Program-made: the position numbers and the translations under genes
DNA from: Rhodobacter xanthinilyticus
GTDB taxonomy: Bacteria > Pseudomonadota > Alphaproteobacteria > Rhodobacterales > Rhodobacteraceae
Direction: 5' to 3'
Length of the DNA stretch: 64,000 nucleotides
NCBI RefSeq assembly: GCF_001856665.1
Contig: NZ_CP017781.1
Coordinates: 2,744,001 to 2,808,000, forward strand
In this document: piece by piece, positions 1 to 7,436 of the stretch
Position numbering within the stretch: position 1 is the stretch's first letter
Layout: each line of letters starts with the position of its first letter
Notes under the pieces: generated by a model
Seen by the model: the letters and a program-made list of their open reading frames with translations, nothing else
Database searches by the model: none
What the model was told of the DNA's origin: nothing

Positions 1-93
1 GATCTGGTCGAGCGGCTGATGGGCAAGAAACCCGAGCTGCGCTTCCAATATATCCAGGAAAACGCGCAATTCGTGGAGGAGCTCGACGTATGA
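1..93 (+). CDS. Type IIA DNA topoisomerase subunit B, C-terminal end (partial)
   Basis: Only the last 30 codons are in the window. They are in frame from base 1 and stop at TGA 91-93. The tail (ELRFQYIQENAQFVEELDV) has the shape of the TOPRIM-subunit C-terminus of gyrase B or topoisomerase IV ParE, where an IQEN/IEEN motif precedes the last acidic residues. I favour ParE over GyrB but cannot separate them on 30 residues. The stop overlaps the next start by four bases (ATGA), so translation of the next gene is probably coupled. Confidence 0.6.
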   Translation, partial: DLVERLMGKKPELRFQYIQENAQFVEELDV

Positions 94-566
94 GCACGCA
101 AACGCCCGCAACCCGCGCGCTCGCCGCGGCCAAGGCGGCGTTTCGGGTGCTCGATTATGACTATGTCGCCGGGCAGGAGAAGATCGGGCTTCATGCCGCC
201 GCGGCGATCGGCCTGCCGCCCGAGCGGGTGCTGAAAACCCTGATGGTCGAGGTCGATGGCAAGCCCGCCTGCGCGGTGATCCCCTCGGATCGCTCGCTTT
301 CGATGAAACGGGTGGCGGCGGCCTTTGGCGGCAAACATGCCACGATGATGGACCCGGCCAAGGCCGAACGGCTGACCGGCTTTCACACCGGCGGCATCAG
401 CCCCTTCGGCCAGAAGCGCCAAAGCCCCTGCGCCTTTGAAGAGACCGCGCTCGGCGCCGAGGAGATCGTGCTGAACGGCGGCAAACGCGGGATGATGGTG
501 GCTCTCGCCCCCGCCGCGGCGCTCGCCGCCGCGCGCGCGCGCCCCGCGCCTCTGATCGCCGACTGA
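90..566 (+). CDS. ybaK: YbaK/EbsC-type aminoacyl-tRNA deacylase
   Basis: The protein has 158 residues, the usual length for the YbaK family. These free-standing editing domains hydrolyse Cys-tRNA(Pro), which prolyl-tRNA synthetase makes by mistake. Family features visible are the early LKTLMVEVDGKPACAVIP strand, the conserved lysine in SMKRVAAAFG and the GGISPFGQKR loop. The start overlaps the preceding topoisomerase stop as ATGA, which fixes the start and suggests co-transcription. No odd features. Confidence 0.9.
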   Translation: MSTQTPATRALAAAKAAFRVLDYDYVAGQEKIGLHAAAAIGLPPERVLKTLMVEVDGKPACAVIPSDRSLSMKRVAAAFGGKHATMMDPAKAERLTGFHTGGISPFGQKRQSPCAFEETALGAEEIVLNGGKRGMMVALAPAAALAAARARPAPLIAD

Positions 567-577
567 GCCCATCAACA

Positions 578-606
578 TTGGCATTTCCCGCGCGGCTGCG
601 CTAAGT
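578..606 (+). promoter_or_regulatory. Putative ilvD promoter
   Basis: TTGGCA (578-583) is followed after exactly 17 bases by CTAAGT (601-606). Transcription would start near 613, about 35 bases before the ilvD ATG. The -10 is far from consensus, so this is a tentative call. Confidence 0.35.
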
Positions 607-647
607 AAGCGCCAGCCGCCGCTGCGGCCCGCTTTCGGAGGAGCCAG

Positions 648-2483
648 ATGCCCTATTATCGTTCCCGCAAATCCACCCACGGCCGCAACATGGCCGGCGC
701 CCGCGGCCTGTGGCGCGCCACCGGCATGACGGACGGCGACTTCGGCAAGCCGATCATCGCGGTCGTGAACTCCTTCACGCAATTCGTCCCCGGCCACGTC
801 CACCTCAAGGACCTCGGCCAGATGGTCGCGCGCGAGATCGAGAAAGCGGGCGGCGTCGCCAAGGAATTCAACACGATCGCCATCGATGACGGCATCGCGA
901 TGGGCCATGACGGCATGCTCTATTCGCTGCCCTCGCGCGAGGTGATCGCCGACAGCGTCGAATATATGGTCAACGGCCATTGCGCCGATGCGATGGTCTG
1001 CATCTCGAACTGCGACAAGATCACCCCCGGCATGATGATGGCCGCGATGCGCCTCAACATCCCGGTGATCTTCGTCTCCGGCGGCCCGATGGAGGCCGGC
1101 AAGGAAGGCGCCGCGATCGTCGGCCATGACCTCGACCTCGTCGATGCGATGGTCGCCGCGGCCGATGACCAATATACCGACGAGGAAGTCCTCGCGATCG
1201 AGAAATCCGCCTGCCCGACCTGCGGGTCGTGCTCGGGGATGTTCACCGCCAATTCGATGAACTGCCTCGCCGAGGCGCTCGGCCTCGCGCTGCCGGGCAA
1301 CGGCTCGATGCTGGCCACCCACGCCGACCGCAAGGAGCTCTTCCTCGAGGCCGGCCGCAAGATCGTCGAGATCACCAAGCGCCATTACGAGGGCGAGGAG
1401 CCCGGCCTCCTGCCGCGCGATATCGCCACCTTCGAGGCCTTCGAGAATGCGATGAGCCTCGATATCGCGATGGGCGGCTCGACCAATACCGTGCTGCACC
1501 TCCTTGCCATCGCCTATGAGGGCAAGGTCGATTTCACCATGGCCGACATGGACCGGCTCTCGCGCAAGGTGCCCTGCCTGTGCAAGGTCGCGCCCGCCAA
1601 ACAGGACGTGCACATGGAAGACGTGCACCGCGCCGGCGGCATCATGGGGATCCTGGGCGAGATGCACCGCGCGGGCCTGCTGCACGGCGATGTCCGCACC
1701 GTCCACAGCGACACGCTCGCCGAGGCGATCGCGAAATGGGATGTGATGACCGCCAATGACCCCGCGGTCGAGGAATTCTACCGCGCAGCGCCGGGCGGCG
1801 TGCGCACGACCCAGGCCTTCTCGACCCAGAACCGCTATCAGGAGCTCGACCGCGACCGCGTGGGCGGCGTGATCCGCTCGGCCGAACACGCCTTCTCGAA
1901 AGACGGCGGCCTCGCGGTCCTCTCGGGCAATATCGCGCTCGATGGTTGCATCGTGAAAACCGCGGGCGTGGACGAATCGATCCTGAAATTCTCCGGCCCG
2001 GCCAAGGTCTTCGAGAGCCAGGACGACGCGGTCTCCGGCATCCTGACCGGCAAGGTCGTGGCCGGCGAGGTCGTGGTGATCCGCTATGAAGGCCCGCGCG
2101 GCGGCCCCGGCATGCAGGAAATGCTCTACCCGACCTCCTATCTGAAGTCGAAAGGCCTCGGCAAGTCCTGCGCGCTCCTGACCGATGGCCGCTTCTCGGG
2201 CGGCACCTCGGGCCTCTCGATCGGCCACGTCTCGCCCGAGGCCGAAGAGGGCGGGCTGATCGGCCTCGTCGAAACCGGCGACCTGATCGAGATCGACATC
2301 CCGAACCGCACGATCCACCTCGCGGTGGATGAGGCGACCCTCGCCGCACGCCGCGCGGCCAAGGGCCCGCTGCCCTGGAAACCGGCCGCCCCCCGCCCCC
2401 GCGCCGTCTCGACCGCGCTCAAGGCCTATGCGCTGCTCGCCTCCTCGGCCGCCAAGGGCGGCGTGCGGATCCTGCCCGAATAA
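648..2483 (+). CDS. ilvD: Dihydroxy-acid dehydratase
   Basis: The protein has 611 residues, full length. IlvD is an iron-sulfur dehydratase that converts 2,3-dihydroxy acids to 2-keto acids in isoleucine, valine and pantothenate synthesis. Cluster-binding cysteines are visible at about residue 122 ([12 protein letters not shown]) and 192/195 ([12 protein letters not shown]). The C-terminal [19 protein letters not shown] motif is intact. The start follows a GGAGGAG ribosome site. The gene stands alone: it has its own candidate promoter and a strong terminator right after the stop. Confidence 0.98.
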   Translation: MPYYRSRKSTHGRNMAGARGLWRATGMTDGDFGKPIIAVVNSFTQFVPGHVHLKDLGQMVAREIEKAGGVAKEFNTIAIDDGIAMGHDGMLYSLPSREVIADSVEYMVNGHCADAMVCISNCDKITPGMMMAAMRLNIPVIFVSGGPMEAGKEGAAIVGHDLDLVDAMVAAADDQYTDEEVLAIEKSACPTCGSCSGMFTANSMNCLAEALGLALPGNGSMLATHADRKELFLEAGRKIVEITKRHYEGEEPGLLPRDIATFEAFENAMSLDIAMGGSTNTVLHLLAIAYEGKVDFTMADMDRLSRKVPCLCKVAPAKQDVHMEDVHRAGGIMGILGEMHRAGLLHGDVRTVHSDTLAEAIAKWDVMTANDPAVEEFYRAAPGGVRTTQAFSTQNRYQELDRDRVGGVIRSAEHAFSKDGGLAVLSGNIALDGCIVKTAGVDESILKFSGPAKVFESQDDAVSGILTGKVVAGEVVVIRYEGPRGGPGMQEMLYPTSYLKSKGLGKSCALLTDGRFSGGTSGLSIGHVSPEAEEGGLIGLVETGDLIEIDIPNRTIHLAVDEATLAARRAAKGPLPWKPAAPRPRAVSTALKAYALLASSAAKGGVRILPE

Positions 2484-2486
2484 CGC

Positions 2487-2512
2487 AAAGGCCCCCGCAA
2501 GGGGGCCTTTTT
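2487..2512 (+). terminator. Intrinsic terminator of ilvD
   Basis: A perfect 10-bp stem (2487-2496 with 2501-2510) closes a GCAA tetraloop and ends in a run of five T. It begins three bases after the ilvD stop. Confidence 0.93.
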
Positions 2513-2545
2513 CCTGGCGCCCATGCGCCCGCGGGCTCCGCTCCG

Positions 2546-2607
2546 CTTCAAGGATGCCCAAATATCCCGGGGGGCCGATGCACCGCATCGGCGGGGGCGG
2601 CGCCCCC
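2546..2607. repeat. Half copy of palindromic repeat family B plus GC hairpins
   Basis: The arm at 2546-2574 (TTCAAGGATGCCCAAATATC core) matches one arm of the repeats at 24231-24312 and 32221-32304, and the half copy at 57133. It is followed by a 7-bp hairpin (2575-2591) and a GGGGGC/GCCCCC hairpin (2593-2607). It sits between convergent genes. Confidence 0.7.
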
Positions 2608-2621
2608 TCCCCGGCCGGCCC

Positions 2622-3017
2622 TCACAAATACCGCCCGCCGCGCTCCAGCACCTCGATCTGATAGCCATCGGGGTCGGCGATGAAGAAAAACCGCGCGATC
2701 ACCGTGCCTGCGGGCGCAAAATCGATGATCTTGCGCGGCGCGAGCCCCGCCGCCTCCATCCGCGCATGCTCCGCCGCCAGATCCGCCACCGACACCGCCA
2801 GATGCCCATAACCATTGCCCGGCGCATAGGGCTCGGCGCGCCCCTTGTTCACCGTCAGCTCGAGCTCGAACTCGCTCTCGGCATTGGCGAGATAGATCAG
2901 CGTGAATTCGGGAAAATCGAGCCGCTCCACGGGCTTGAGCCCGAACGCCGCCTCATAGAAAGCCAAAGACCGCGCCTCGTCGAGCACGCGGATCATCGAA
3001 TGGATCATCTTGGCCAT
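2622..3017 (-). CDS. gloA: Glyoxalase I-like VOC-family protein
   Basis: The protein has 131 residues from ATG 3017, which follows an AGGAGGG ribosome site. A longer frame runs upstream but only by reading through the tRNA-His gene, so it was rejected. The fold is a vicinal-oxygen-chelate pair: an N-terminal MIHSMIRVLDEARSLAFY half and a C-terminal YGHLAVSV plus DPDGYQIEVLE half. Candidate metal ligands are the His and Glu residues in these strands. The length and motifs fit lactoylglutathione lyase, which detoxifies methylglyoxal, but another VOC activity is possible. Confidence 0.85.
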   Translation of the reverse strand: MAKMIHSMIRVLDEARSLAFYEAAFGLKPVERLDFPEFTLIYLANAESEFELELTVNKGRAEPYAPGNGYGHLAVSVADLAAEHARMEAAGLAPRKIIDFAPAGTVIARFFFIADPDGYQIEVLERGGRYL

Positions 3018-3087
3018 GAAACCCTCCTGCCTTTGCGCGACCCTAAAGCGGCCCCGGGCGCGCTGCAAGTCTGGAAAACGGGGGGAG

Positions 3088-3164
3088 TGGTACCGCCTCC
3101 CCGGCTCGAACGGGGGACCCCCAGATCCACAATCTGGTGCTCTAACCAACTGAGCTAAGGCGGC
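3088..3164 (-). tRNA. tRNA-His (GTG)
   Basis: A full 77-nt cloverleaf on the minus strand with anticodon GTG in loop ATTGTGG and an encoded CCA. The acceptor stem pairs G1-U72 and then six Watson-Crick pairs. The discriminator is A73 (base 3091), and the base before G1 is T (base 3165), so the usual bacterial G-1/C73 identity pair is absent. This matches the divergent tRNA-His described in many alphaproteobacteria. Confidence 0.97.
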
Positions 3165-3310
3165 ACTGAGGGGCGATTTACCGACCATGGCGGGGGAATG
3201 CAAGGCCCTCGACGGGGCCGAACGCATTTTTCGCGCGGGATTTTCTTGCGCGGCGCGGGCTCTGGCGCTACCGAGACAGGCCAGAGACCACAGAGCCGAG
3301 GGAGCCCCCG

Positions 3311-3562
3311 ATGAGCATCAACAGCGAAAGCGATACCGCCGCGAATCTGCAGATCGGCCCGACCTCGCTCGGCATGGTGCGGATCTACCTCGAGGGCGAA
3401 GGCATCGACCTGCCGCTCGATTTCGAGCCCGAAGAGGCCGAGGAAATCGCCGAGGAACTGCTCGCCGCCGCCGAAGCCGCGCGCGAGATCGCCTCGGGCG
3501 GCGCGGCTGGCGGCAAATCGGGCGGCAAATCGGGCGGCAAGGGCCCGAAGAAGCACCGCTGA
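3311..3562 (+). CDS. Small acidic protein, DUF6324-like
   Basis: The protein has 83 residues with a start behind a GGGAG site. The N-terminal 60 residues (NLQIGPTSLGMVRIYLEGEGIDLPLDFEPEEAEEIAEEL) look like a compact domain found in Rhodobacterales and, as I recall, catalogued as DUF6324. Its function is unknown. The C-terminus is a basic tail made of a repeated GGKS unit ending in KGPKKHR. Acidic body and basic tail together are notable. No operon partner. Confidence 0.7.
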   Translation: MSINSESDTAANLQIGPTSLGMVRIYLEGEGIDLPLDFEPEEAEEIAEELLAAAEAAREIASGGAAGGKSGGKSGGKGPKKHR

Positions 3563-4021
3563 TCACAAAAGCCCTGCGCGCGGCGCCCCCGGGTCGAGCC
3601 GCGCCTGCAGCCGCTGCGCCGCCGCGCGGGCGAAATCGAGCGTGACCACCTTGCGCCGCGCCGGCGCGAGCCGCGCCTCGGGGCCCTGCCGCAAGATCTC
3701 GCCGCCATAGCCATCGGCGAGAATCACCCCGGTCGCCTCGGGCAGCAGATCCCGCGGGAAGGCCGCATCCACCGCCCAGAAATAGCGGTCGCACCAGTCA
3801 AGATAGCCCTGCCATTTGTGATCGGCCCGAAAATCCGCCCGGCAGGATTTGCACTCGACGATCCAGAGCTCGCCCTTGGGGCCGAGCGCCATCAGATCCG
3901 CCCGCAGCCGCGCCCGCAGCGGCATCTCCGCCACCACCGCAAAGCCGAGATCCACGAGCGCCCGCGCCGCACCGCGGGCGAGGAGCTGACCGGGCTGAGG
4001 CGGGGAAAGATCGTCGCGCAT
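3563..4021 (-). CDS. mmcB: MmcB-family DNA repair protein
   Basis: The protein has 152 residues from ATG 4021. A start 14 codons upstream exists but would put the LexA box inside the gene and overlap dgkA, so 4021 is preferred. MmcB is a small PD-(D/E)XK-fold protein needed for mitomycin C resistance in Caulobacter, where it belongs to the SOS regulon. The fold signature is visible: an acidic pair in RADLMALGPKGELWIVECKSC gives D, E and K of the nuclease motif. A consensus alphaproteobacterial LexA box lies 12-26 bases upstream. The gene follows dgkA on the same strand after about 30 bases. Confidence 0.87.
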   Translation of the reverse strand: MRDDLSPPQPGQLLARGAARALVDLGFAVVAEMPLRARLRADLMALGPKGELWIVECKSCRADFRADHKWQGYLDWCDRYFWAVDAAFPRDLLPEATGVILADGYGGEILRQGPEARLAPARRKVVTLDFARAAAQRLQARLDPGAPRAGLL

Positions 4022-4032
4022 GGCGAAAACAT

Positions 4033-4047
4033 GAACGAAAAGCGAAC
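4033..4047 (-). promoter_or_regulatory. LexA (SOS) box upstream of mmcB
   Basis: On the minus strand the site reads GTTCGCTTTTCGTTC, an exact match to the alphaproteobacterial SOS consensus GTTC-N7-GTTC. It lies just upstream of the mmcB start, between the dgkA stop and mmcB, where LexA would repress an mmcB-specific promoter. Confidence 0.8.
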
Positions 4048-4052
4048 GAAGT

Positions 4053-4451
4053 TCAACCCGCAACCGCGCCCCAGATCACCCAGACCGCCAGCCCGCCCTG
4101 CGCCACCAGCACCGCCATCACCGCGAGCGAGCCCAGATCCTTGGCGTTGCGCGCCATCTCCGAGACCTCGGGCGAGAGCCGGTCGACGATCTCCTCGATC
4201 GCGGTATTGAGCGCCTCGACCGCGACGAGCAGGCACAAAAGCCCCACAAAGAGCCCGATCTCCACCGCCCCCGCGCCCAGCCACAGATAGGCCGGCCCCG
4301 CCACCAAGGCCGCGCCAAGCTCATGGCGGAACGCCGTCTCGCGCCACAGCCGCCGCAACCCCGCCAGCGAATAGCGCGTCGCGGCCAGAAGATGCGCGGG
4401 GCCCGTCACCCGGGGCGGACGGGGTGGCGGGGCGGCGGGGTCGTCACGCAT
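4053..4451 (-). CDS. dgkA: Diacylglycerol kinase, prokaryotic DagK type
   Basis: The protein has 132 residues, a small integral-membrane kinase that phosphorylates diacylglycerol to phosphatidate and recycles lipid released by membrane-derived glycan synthesis. The diagnostic EALNTAIEEIVDRLS and ARNAKDLGSLAV motifs carry the catalytic glutamate and the nucleotide site. Three membrane segments follow a proline-rich start. It precedes mmcB on the same strand, but the LexA box between them implies separate control of mmcB. Confidence 0.95.
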   Translation of the reverse strand: MRDDPAAPPPRPPRVTGPAHLLAATRYSLAGLRRLWRETAFRHELGAALVAGPAYLWLGAGAVEIGLFVGLLCLLVAVEALNTAIEEIVDRLSPEVSEMARNAKDLGSLAVMAVLVAQGGLAVWVIWGAVAG

Positions 4452-4522
4452 CGGGGCACCTCAGGCGATGGCTCGGGCGCAGCCTGCCCCGGATCGGCGC
4501 GCCTGTCACCCCCGAACGCCCC

Positions 4523-4551
4523 TTGCCGAAGCCCGCCCGGCGCCCTATCTC
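4523..4551 (+). promoter_or_regulatory. Putative promoter of the 6S RNA candidate
   Basis: TTGCCG (4523-4528), a 17-base spacer and TATCTC (4546-4551) sit just before the structured RNA region. The predicted start is near 4558, where the outermost GGCGG/CCGCC pairing begins. Confidence 0.45.
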
Positions 4552-4557
4552 TGGGCT

Positions 4558-4725
4558 CGGCGGTTACTGCTCCTCGCGTGCAAGGCCCTTTTCCAGTGGC
4601 CGATAAGCATTTCCGAGGGGGCTGGCTCTGCCGGGATCCTGGTCTCGGTAACTGGCTCCCACCTGATTTAGTCAGGCTCTCGGGAAATTCACGCCTTCAC
4701 GGTCGCTGCGGTTTCCGCCACCCCT
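4558..4725 (+). ncRNA. ssrS: Candidate 6S RNA
   Basis: About 168 bases fold as one interrupted hairpin. Closing pairs are GGCGG 4559-4563 with CCGCC 4715-4719 and GCGTG 4576-4580 with CACGC 4690-4694. Next comes a 9-bp stem 4609-4617 with 4679-4688 (one bulge). An apical arm has CCGGGA 4631-4636 paired to TCTCGG 4643-4648. A small hairpin (4662-4676) sits on the 3' side of the central bulge, as in E. coli 6S. The segment GCAAGGCCCTTTTCCAGTGG followed by CCGATA resembles the 5' side of E. coli 6S. The ends are approximate, and both flanking genes are on the other strand. Confidence 0.6.
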
Positions 4726-4745
4726 CCACCCCTCCCCCAGAGACG

Positions 4746-4771
4746 AAAAAGCCCCCCGAAACCGGAGGGCT
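4746..4771 (-). terminator. Intrinsic terminator of the 4792-5133 gene
   Basis: On the minus strand a 9-bp stem (4763-4771 with 4750-4758) with loop GTTT is followed by a T run (4746-4750). It lies about 20 bases after the stop of the upstream membrane-protein gene. Confidence 0.85.
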
Positions 4772-4791
4772 CGCGCGCCATCAGGGGCCGT

Positions 4792-5133
4792 TCAGCGCAG
4801 CTTGCGCCGCTGTGCGGGCTTTTCGACCGGCACCGGCACCGCCACCATCTGCGCGGTCTTCTCGAGCCCCGCGGGGATCGCATCGCGCTTGCCGCCGCCG
4901 GGGGGCGTTTCATCCTCGGCCATCCGCATGATCGTGATCGCGAAATTCACGCCCGAGAACACCACCGTGTTGAACACGAGCAGCAGCGCCAGCGCGATAT
5001 AGCCGATGTCGGAGGTCGAGATCAGGTGCCACAGATTCGCGACGTTGAACCACAGCAGCAGCCCGACAAAGGCCACCGAGAGGCCAAAGCCGTAAAACAC
5101 GTTGCGGATGTAGAGACGAATGAGCTCAGGCAT
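4792..5133 (-). CDS. Conserved small membrane protein of unknown function
   Basis: The protein has 113 residues with two clear membrane segments: about residues 12-30 (YGFGLSVAFVGLLLWFNV) and 43-66 (IGYIALALLLVFNTVVFSGV). A hydrophilic tail rich in proline and lysine follows and ends QRRKLR. I do not recognise a named family. It has its own terminator and an AGGGGGTG site before the start. It lies upstream of the 6S candidate on the opposite strand and shares no clear operon. Confidence 0.7.
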   Translation of the reverse strand: MPELIRLYIRNVFYGFGLSVAFVGLLLWFNVANLWHLISTSDIGYIALALLLVFNTVVFSGVNFAITIMRMAEDETPPGGGKRDAIPAGLEKTAQMVAVPVPVEKPAQRRKLR

Positions 5134-5210
5134 GACGCACCCCCTTTTGCCAATAATGTAACGCGGAAATTACAAAAGCAAACAGCCAATCGCGGGTTTG
5201 TCAAAGGTAG

Positions 5211-5226
5211 ATGCGAAATGTCGCAT
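5211..5226. repeat. Perfect inverted repeat downstream of nusB
   Basis: ATGCGA and TCGCAT form a 6-bp perfect dyad around AATG, 16 bases past the nusB stop. It has no long T run, so it could be a weak transcript end or an operator for the 4792-5133 gene. Confidence 0.35.
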
Positions 5227-5242
5227 ATATCTTTGGCGGCCC

Positions 5243-5743
5243 TCAGAACGCCTCGGGGCGGAACTCGCGCGCCATGTGGTCGAGCACCGCGTTGACGAAT
5301 TTCGGCTCGCGGCCCTCGGGGAAGAAGGCGCGCGCCACATCGACGAATTCGGTGATCACGACCTTGGGCGGCGTCGCGGGGTTGGCAAGCTCGGCGCCCG
5401 CCGCGCGGAAGAGCGCGCGCAACACCGGGTCGATCCGGTCGATCGGCCATTTCGCGACAAGCGCGCGGTCGGTCGCCTGGTCGATCTTCGCCTGCCAGAC
5501 GACCGCATCCTCTACGAGCCGCTCGAAAAGGCCGATATCGCCCTCGACAAGCTCCTCGCCGCCATCCTCGAGCGCCGCGCCGAAGCGATAGGTCTCGAAT
5601 TCGCGCATCACCCGGTCAACGCCCTGCCCCGCGGCCTCCATCTGGAAGAGCGCCTGCACGGCATAGAGCCGCGACGCAGATTTCATCTGGCGCTTCTCGT
5701 CGGGCGTGCGTTTCTTCGGGGTCTCGGGGGCGGTGTCGGTCAT
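5243..5743 (-). CDS. nusB: Transcription antitermination factor NusB
   Basis: The protein has 166 residues. NusB pairs with NusE (ribosomal protein S10) to bind boxA RNA and supports antitermination of rRNA operons. The all-helical family signature is visible in SRLYAVQALFQMEA and in the C-terminal AGAELANPATPPKVVITEFVDVA stretch. The start overlaps the ribH stop by ATGA, so it is translationally coupled and is the last gene of the riboflavin operon, a common arrangement in alphaproteobacteria. Confidence 0.95.
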   Translation of the reverse strand: MTDTAPETPKKRTPDEKRQMKSASRLYAVQALFQMEAAGQGVDRVMREFETYRFGAALEDGGEELVEGDIGLFERLVEDAVVWQAKIDQATDRALVAKWPIDRIDPVLRALFRAAGAELANPATPPKVVITEFVDVARAFFPEGREPKFVNAVLDHMAREFRPEAF

Positions 5744-6291
5744 GCGTGGCTCGGTCCTTCGGTCTCGCCGGCGATCCGGAGCGACTCACCTTGCGGGCGG
5801 AAGCCGATCCCTTTCGTCTGGCCCGCCCATTTGCGCGACAACGCGACAAGATGCAAGGCCGCAGCCGCAGCCCCGCCGCCCTTGTTCTGGCCCGCCGGGT
5901 CGGCGCGGACCTCGGCCTGCGGGCGATTCTCGACCGTCAGGATGCCGTTGCCGATGCACAGCCCTTGCAGCCCGAGCAGCGTCAGCCCCCGCGAGCTGTC
6001 GTTGCACACCGTGTCATAATGCGTCGTCTCGCCCCGGATCACGCAGCCGAGCGCGACATAGGCGTCGTAATCGGCCATCCGCGAGGCCATGCCGATCGCG
6101 GTGGGCAGCTCGAGCGCGCCCGGCACCTCGACGACATCGGCCACCGCGCCACAGGCCGCGGCCACGCCGCGCGCGCCCGCGACCAGATTGTCGGCGATAT
6201 CCTTGTAATAGGGCGCCACCACGATCAGCATCCGCACCGGTTTGTCGAACCGCGGCAGATCGAGGGTATAATGCGCTTCGTTCGCAGCCAT
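5740..6291 (-). CDS. ribH: 6,7-dimethyl-8-ribityllumazine synthase
   Basis: The protein has 183 residues from ATG 6291, which follows a GGAGG site. A TTG codon 15 bases earlier is in frame but falls on that site and was rejected. RibH condenses 5-amino-6-ribitylaminouracil with 3,4-dihydroxy-2-butanone 4-phosphate, the penultimate riboflavin step. The conserved YVALGCVIRGETTHYDTVCN loop with the catalytic histidine is intact. It lies 11 bases after ribBX and overlaps nusB. Confidence 0.96.
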   Translation of the reverse strand: MAANEAHYTLDLPRFDKPVRMLIVVAPYYKDIADNLVAGARGVAAACGAVADVVEVPGALELPTAIGMASRMADYDAYVALGCVIRGETTHYDTVCNDSSRGLTLLGLQGLCIGNGILTVENRPQAEVRADPAGQNKGGGAAAAALHLVALSRKWAGQTKGIGFRPQGESLRIAGETEGPSHA

Positions 6292-6302
6292 CTCGGGCCT
6301 CC

Positions 6303-7436
6303 TCAATAGGTCCGGGTGCCGGCGATCTCGAGGCCATAGCCCTCGATCCCGACGAGCTTCGGGAGCCCCGAATTGGTCATCAGCGTGATCTTCGTCAGGT
6401 TCAGCGCCGACAGGATCTGCGCGCCGAGCCCATATTGACGCAGCGTCTGCGGGCTCGCCTCGCCCGGGCGCACCATCTTCGCCGAGGTCTCGCGCAAGAG
6501 CACCACAACCCCGCGCCCCTCGGCCGCGATCGCCTCCATCGCGCGCCCCATCTCGCCCGCCTTGGCGGCGTTCAGCCCGAGCACATCGGCCATCGGGTCA
6601 AGCGCATGCATCCGCACGAGCACCGGCTCCGGCCCGGAAATATCGCCTTTCGTCAGGACGATATGCTCCGCGCCCTCGGTCTCGTCGGCAAACAGCCGCA
6701 TCGACCAATCGCCGCCATGGATCGAATGAACCGGCGCCTGCGCGGCCTCGCGCACGAGGTTGTCGTGGCGGCGGCGATAGGCGATCAGATCCGAGATCGT
6801 GCCGATCTTGAGCCCGTGCTTTTGCGCAAACGCCACCAGATCGGGCAGCCGCGCCATCGTGCCATCCTCGTTCATGATCTCGCAGATCACGCCCGAGGGG
6901 TTCAGCCCCGCGAGCCGCGCGACATCGACCGCGGCCTCGGTATGGCCCGCGCGGACGAGCACCCCGCCCTCGCGCGCGCGCAGCGGGAACACATGCCCCG
7001 GCGTCGCGATATCGGCCGCGCCCTTGAGCGGGTCGATCGCGACAGCAATCGTGCGCGCCCGGTCATGGGCCGAGATCCCGGTCGTCACCCCCTCGCGCGC
7101 CTCGATCGAGATCGTGAAGGCGGTCTCGTGGCGCGAGGAATTCTGCGCGCTCATCAGGCTCAGCCCGAGCGCATCGATCCGCGCCCCCGGCATCGCGAGG
7201 CAAATCAGCCCGCGCCCATGCATCGCCATGAAGTTGATCGCATTCGGCGTCGCCATCTGCGCGGGGATCACCAGATCCCCCTCATTCTCGCGATCCTCGT
7301 GATCGACAAGGATGAACATCTTGCCGTTGCGCGCATCCTCGATGATCTCCTCGATCGAGGAAATCGTGTCGGAATAGCTCTTCTCGACCGGGCCGGGGGT
7401 ATCGTGGGTGCCGGATTTGTCGACCGGTTGTGTCAT
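6303..7436 (-). CDS. ribB: RibB fused to a degenerate RibA-like domain (RibBX type)
   Basis: The protein has 377 residues. The start at 7436 overlaps the ribE stop as ATGA. The N-terminal 210 residues are an intact 3,4-dihydroxy-2-butanone 4-phosphate synthase, with VDHEDRENEGDLVIPA at 44-59 and EAREGVTTGISAHDRARTI at 112-130. The C-terminal 150 residues align with GTP cyclohydrolase II. However, the zinc ligands of the C-x10-C-x-C motif are missing: at 275-291 the sequence reads RMHALDPMADVLGLNAA, with no cysteine. This is the RibBX form described in proteobacteria, so a separate RibA is probably needed elsewhere. Confidence 0.92.
   Translation of the reverse strand: MTQPVDKSGTHDTPGPVEKSYSDTISSIEEIIEDARNGKMFILVDHEDRENEGDLVIPAQMATPNAINFMAMHGRGLICLAMPGARIDALGLSLMSAQNSSRHETAFTISIEAREGVTTGISAHDRARTIAVAIDPLKGAADIATPGHVFPLRAREGGVLVRAGHTEAAVDVARLAGLNPSGVICEIMNEDGTMARLPDLVAFAQKHGLKIGTISDLIAYRRRHDNLVREAAQAPVHSIHGGDWSMRLFADETEGAEHIVLTKGDISGPEPVLVRMHALDPMADVLGLNAAKAGEMGRAMEAIAAEGRGVVVLLRETSAKMVRPGEASPQTLRQYGLGAQILSALNLTKITLMTNSGLPKLVGIEGYGLEIAGTRTY

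Noticed and set aside
2622-3227. Longer version of the glyoxalase gene
   Set aside because: The extended start would read through the tRNA-His gene; ATG 3017 has a strong ribosome site.
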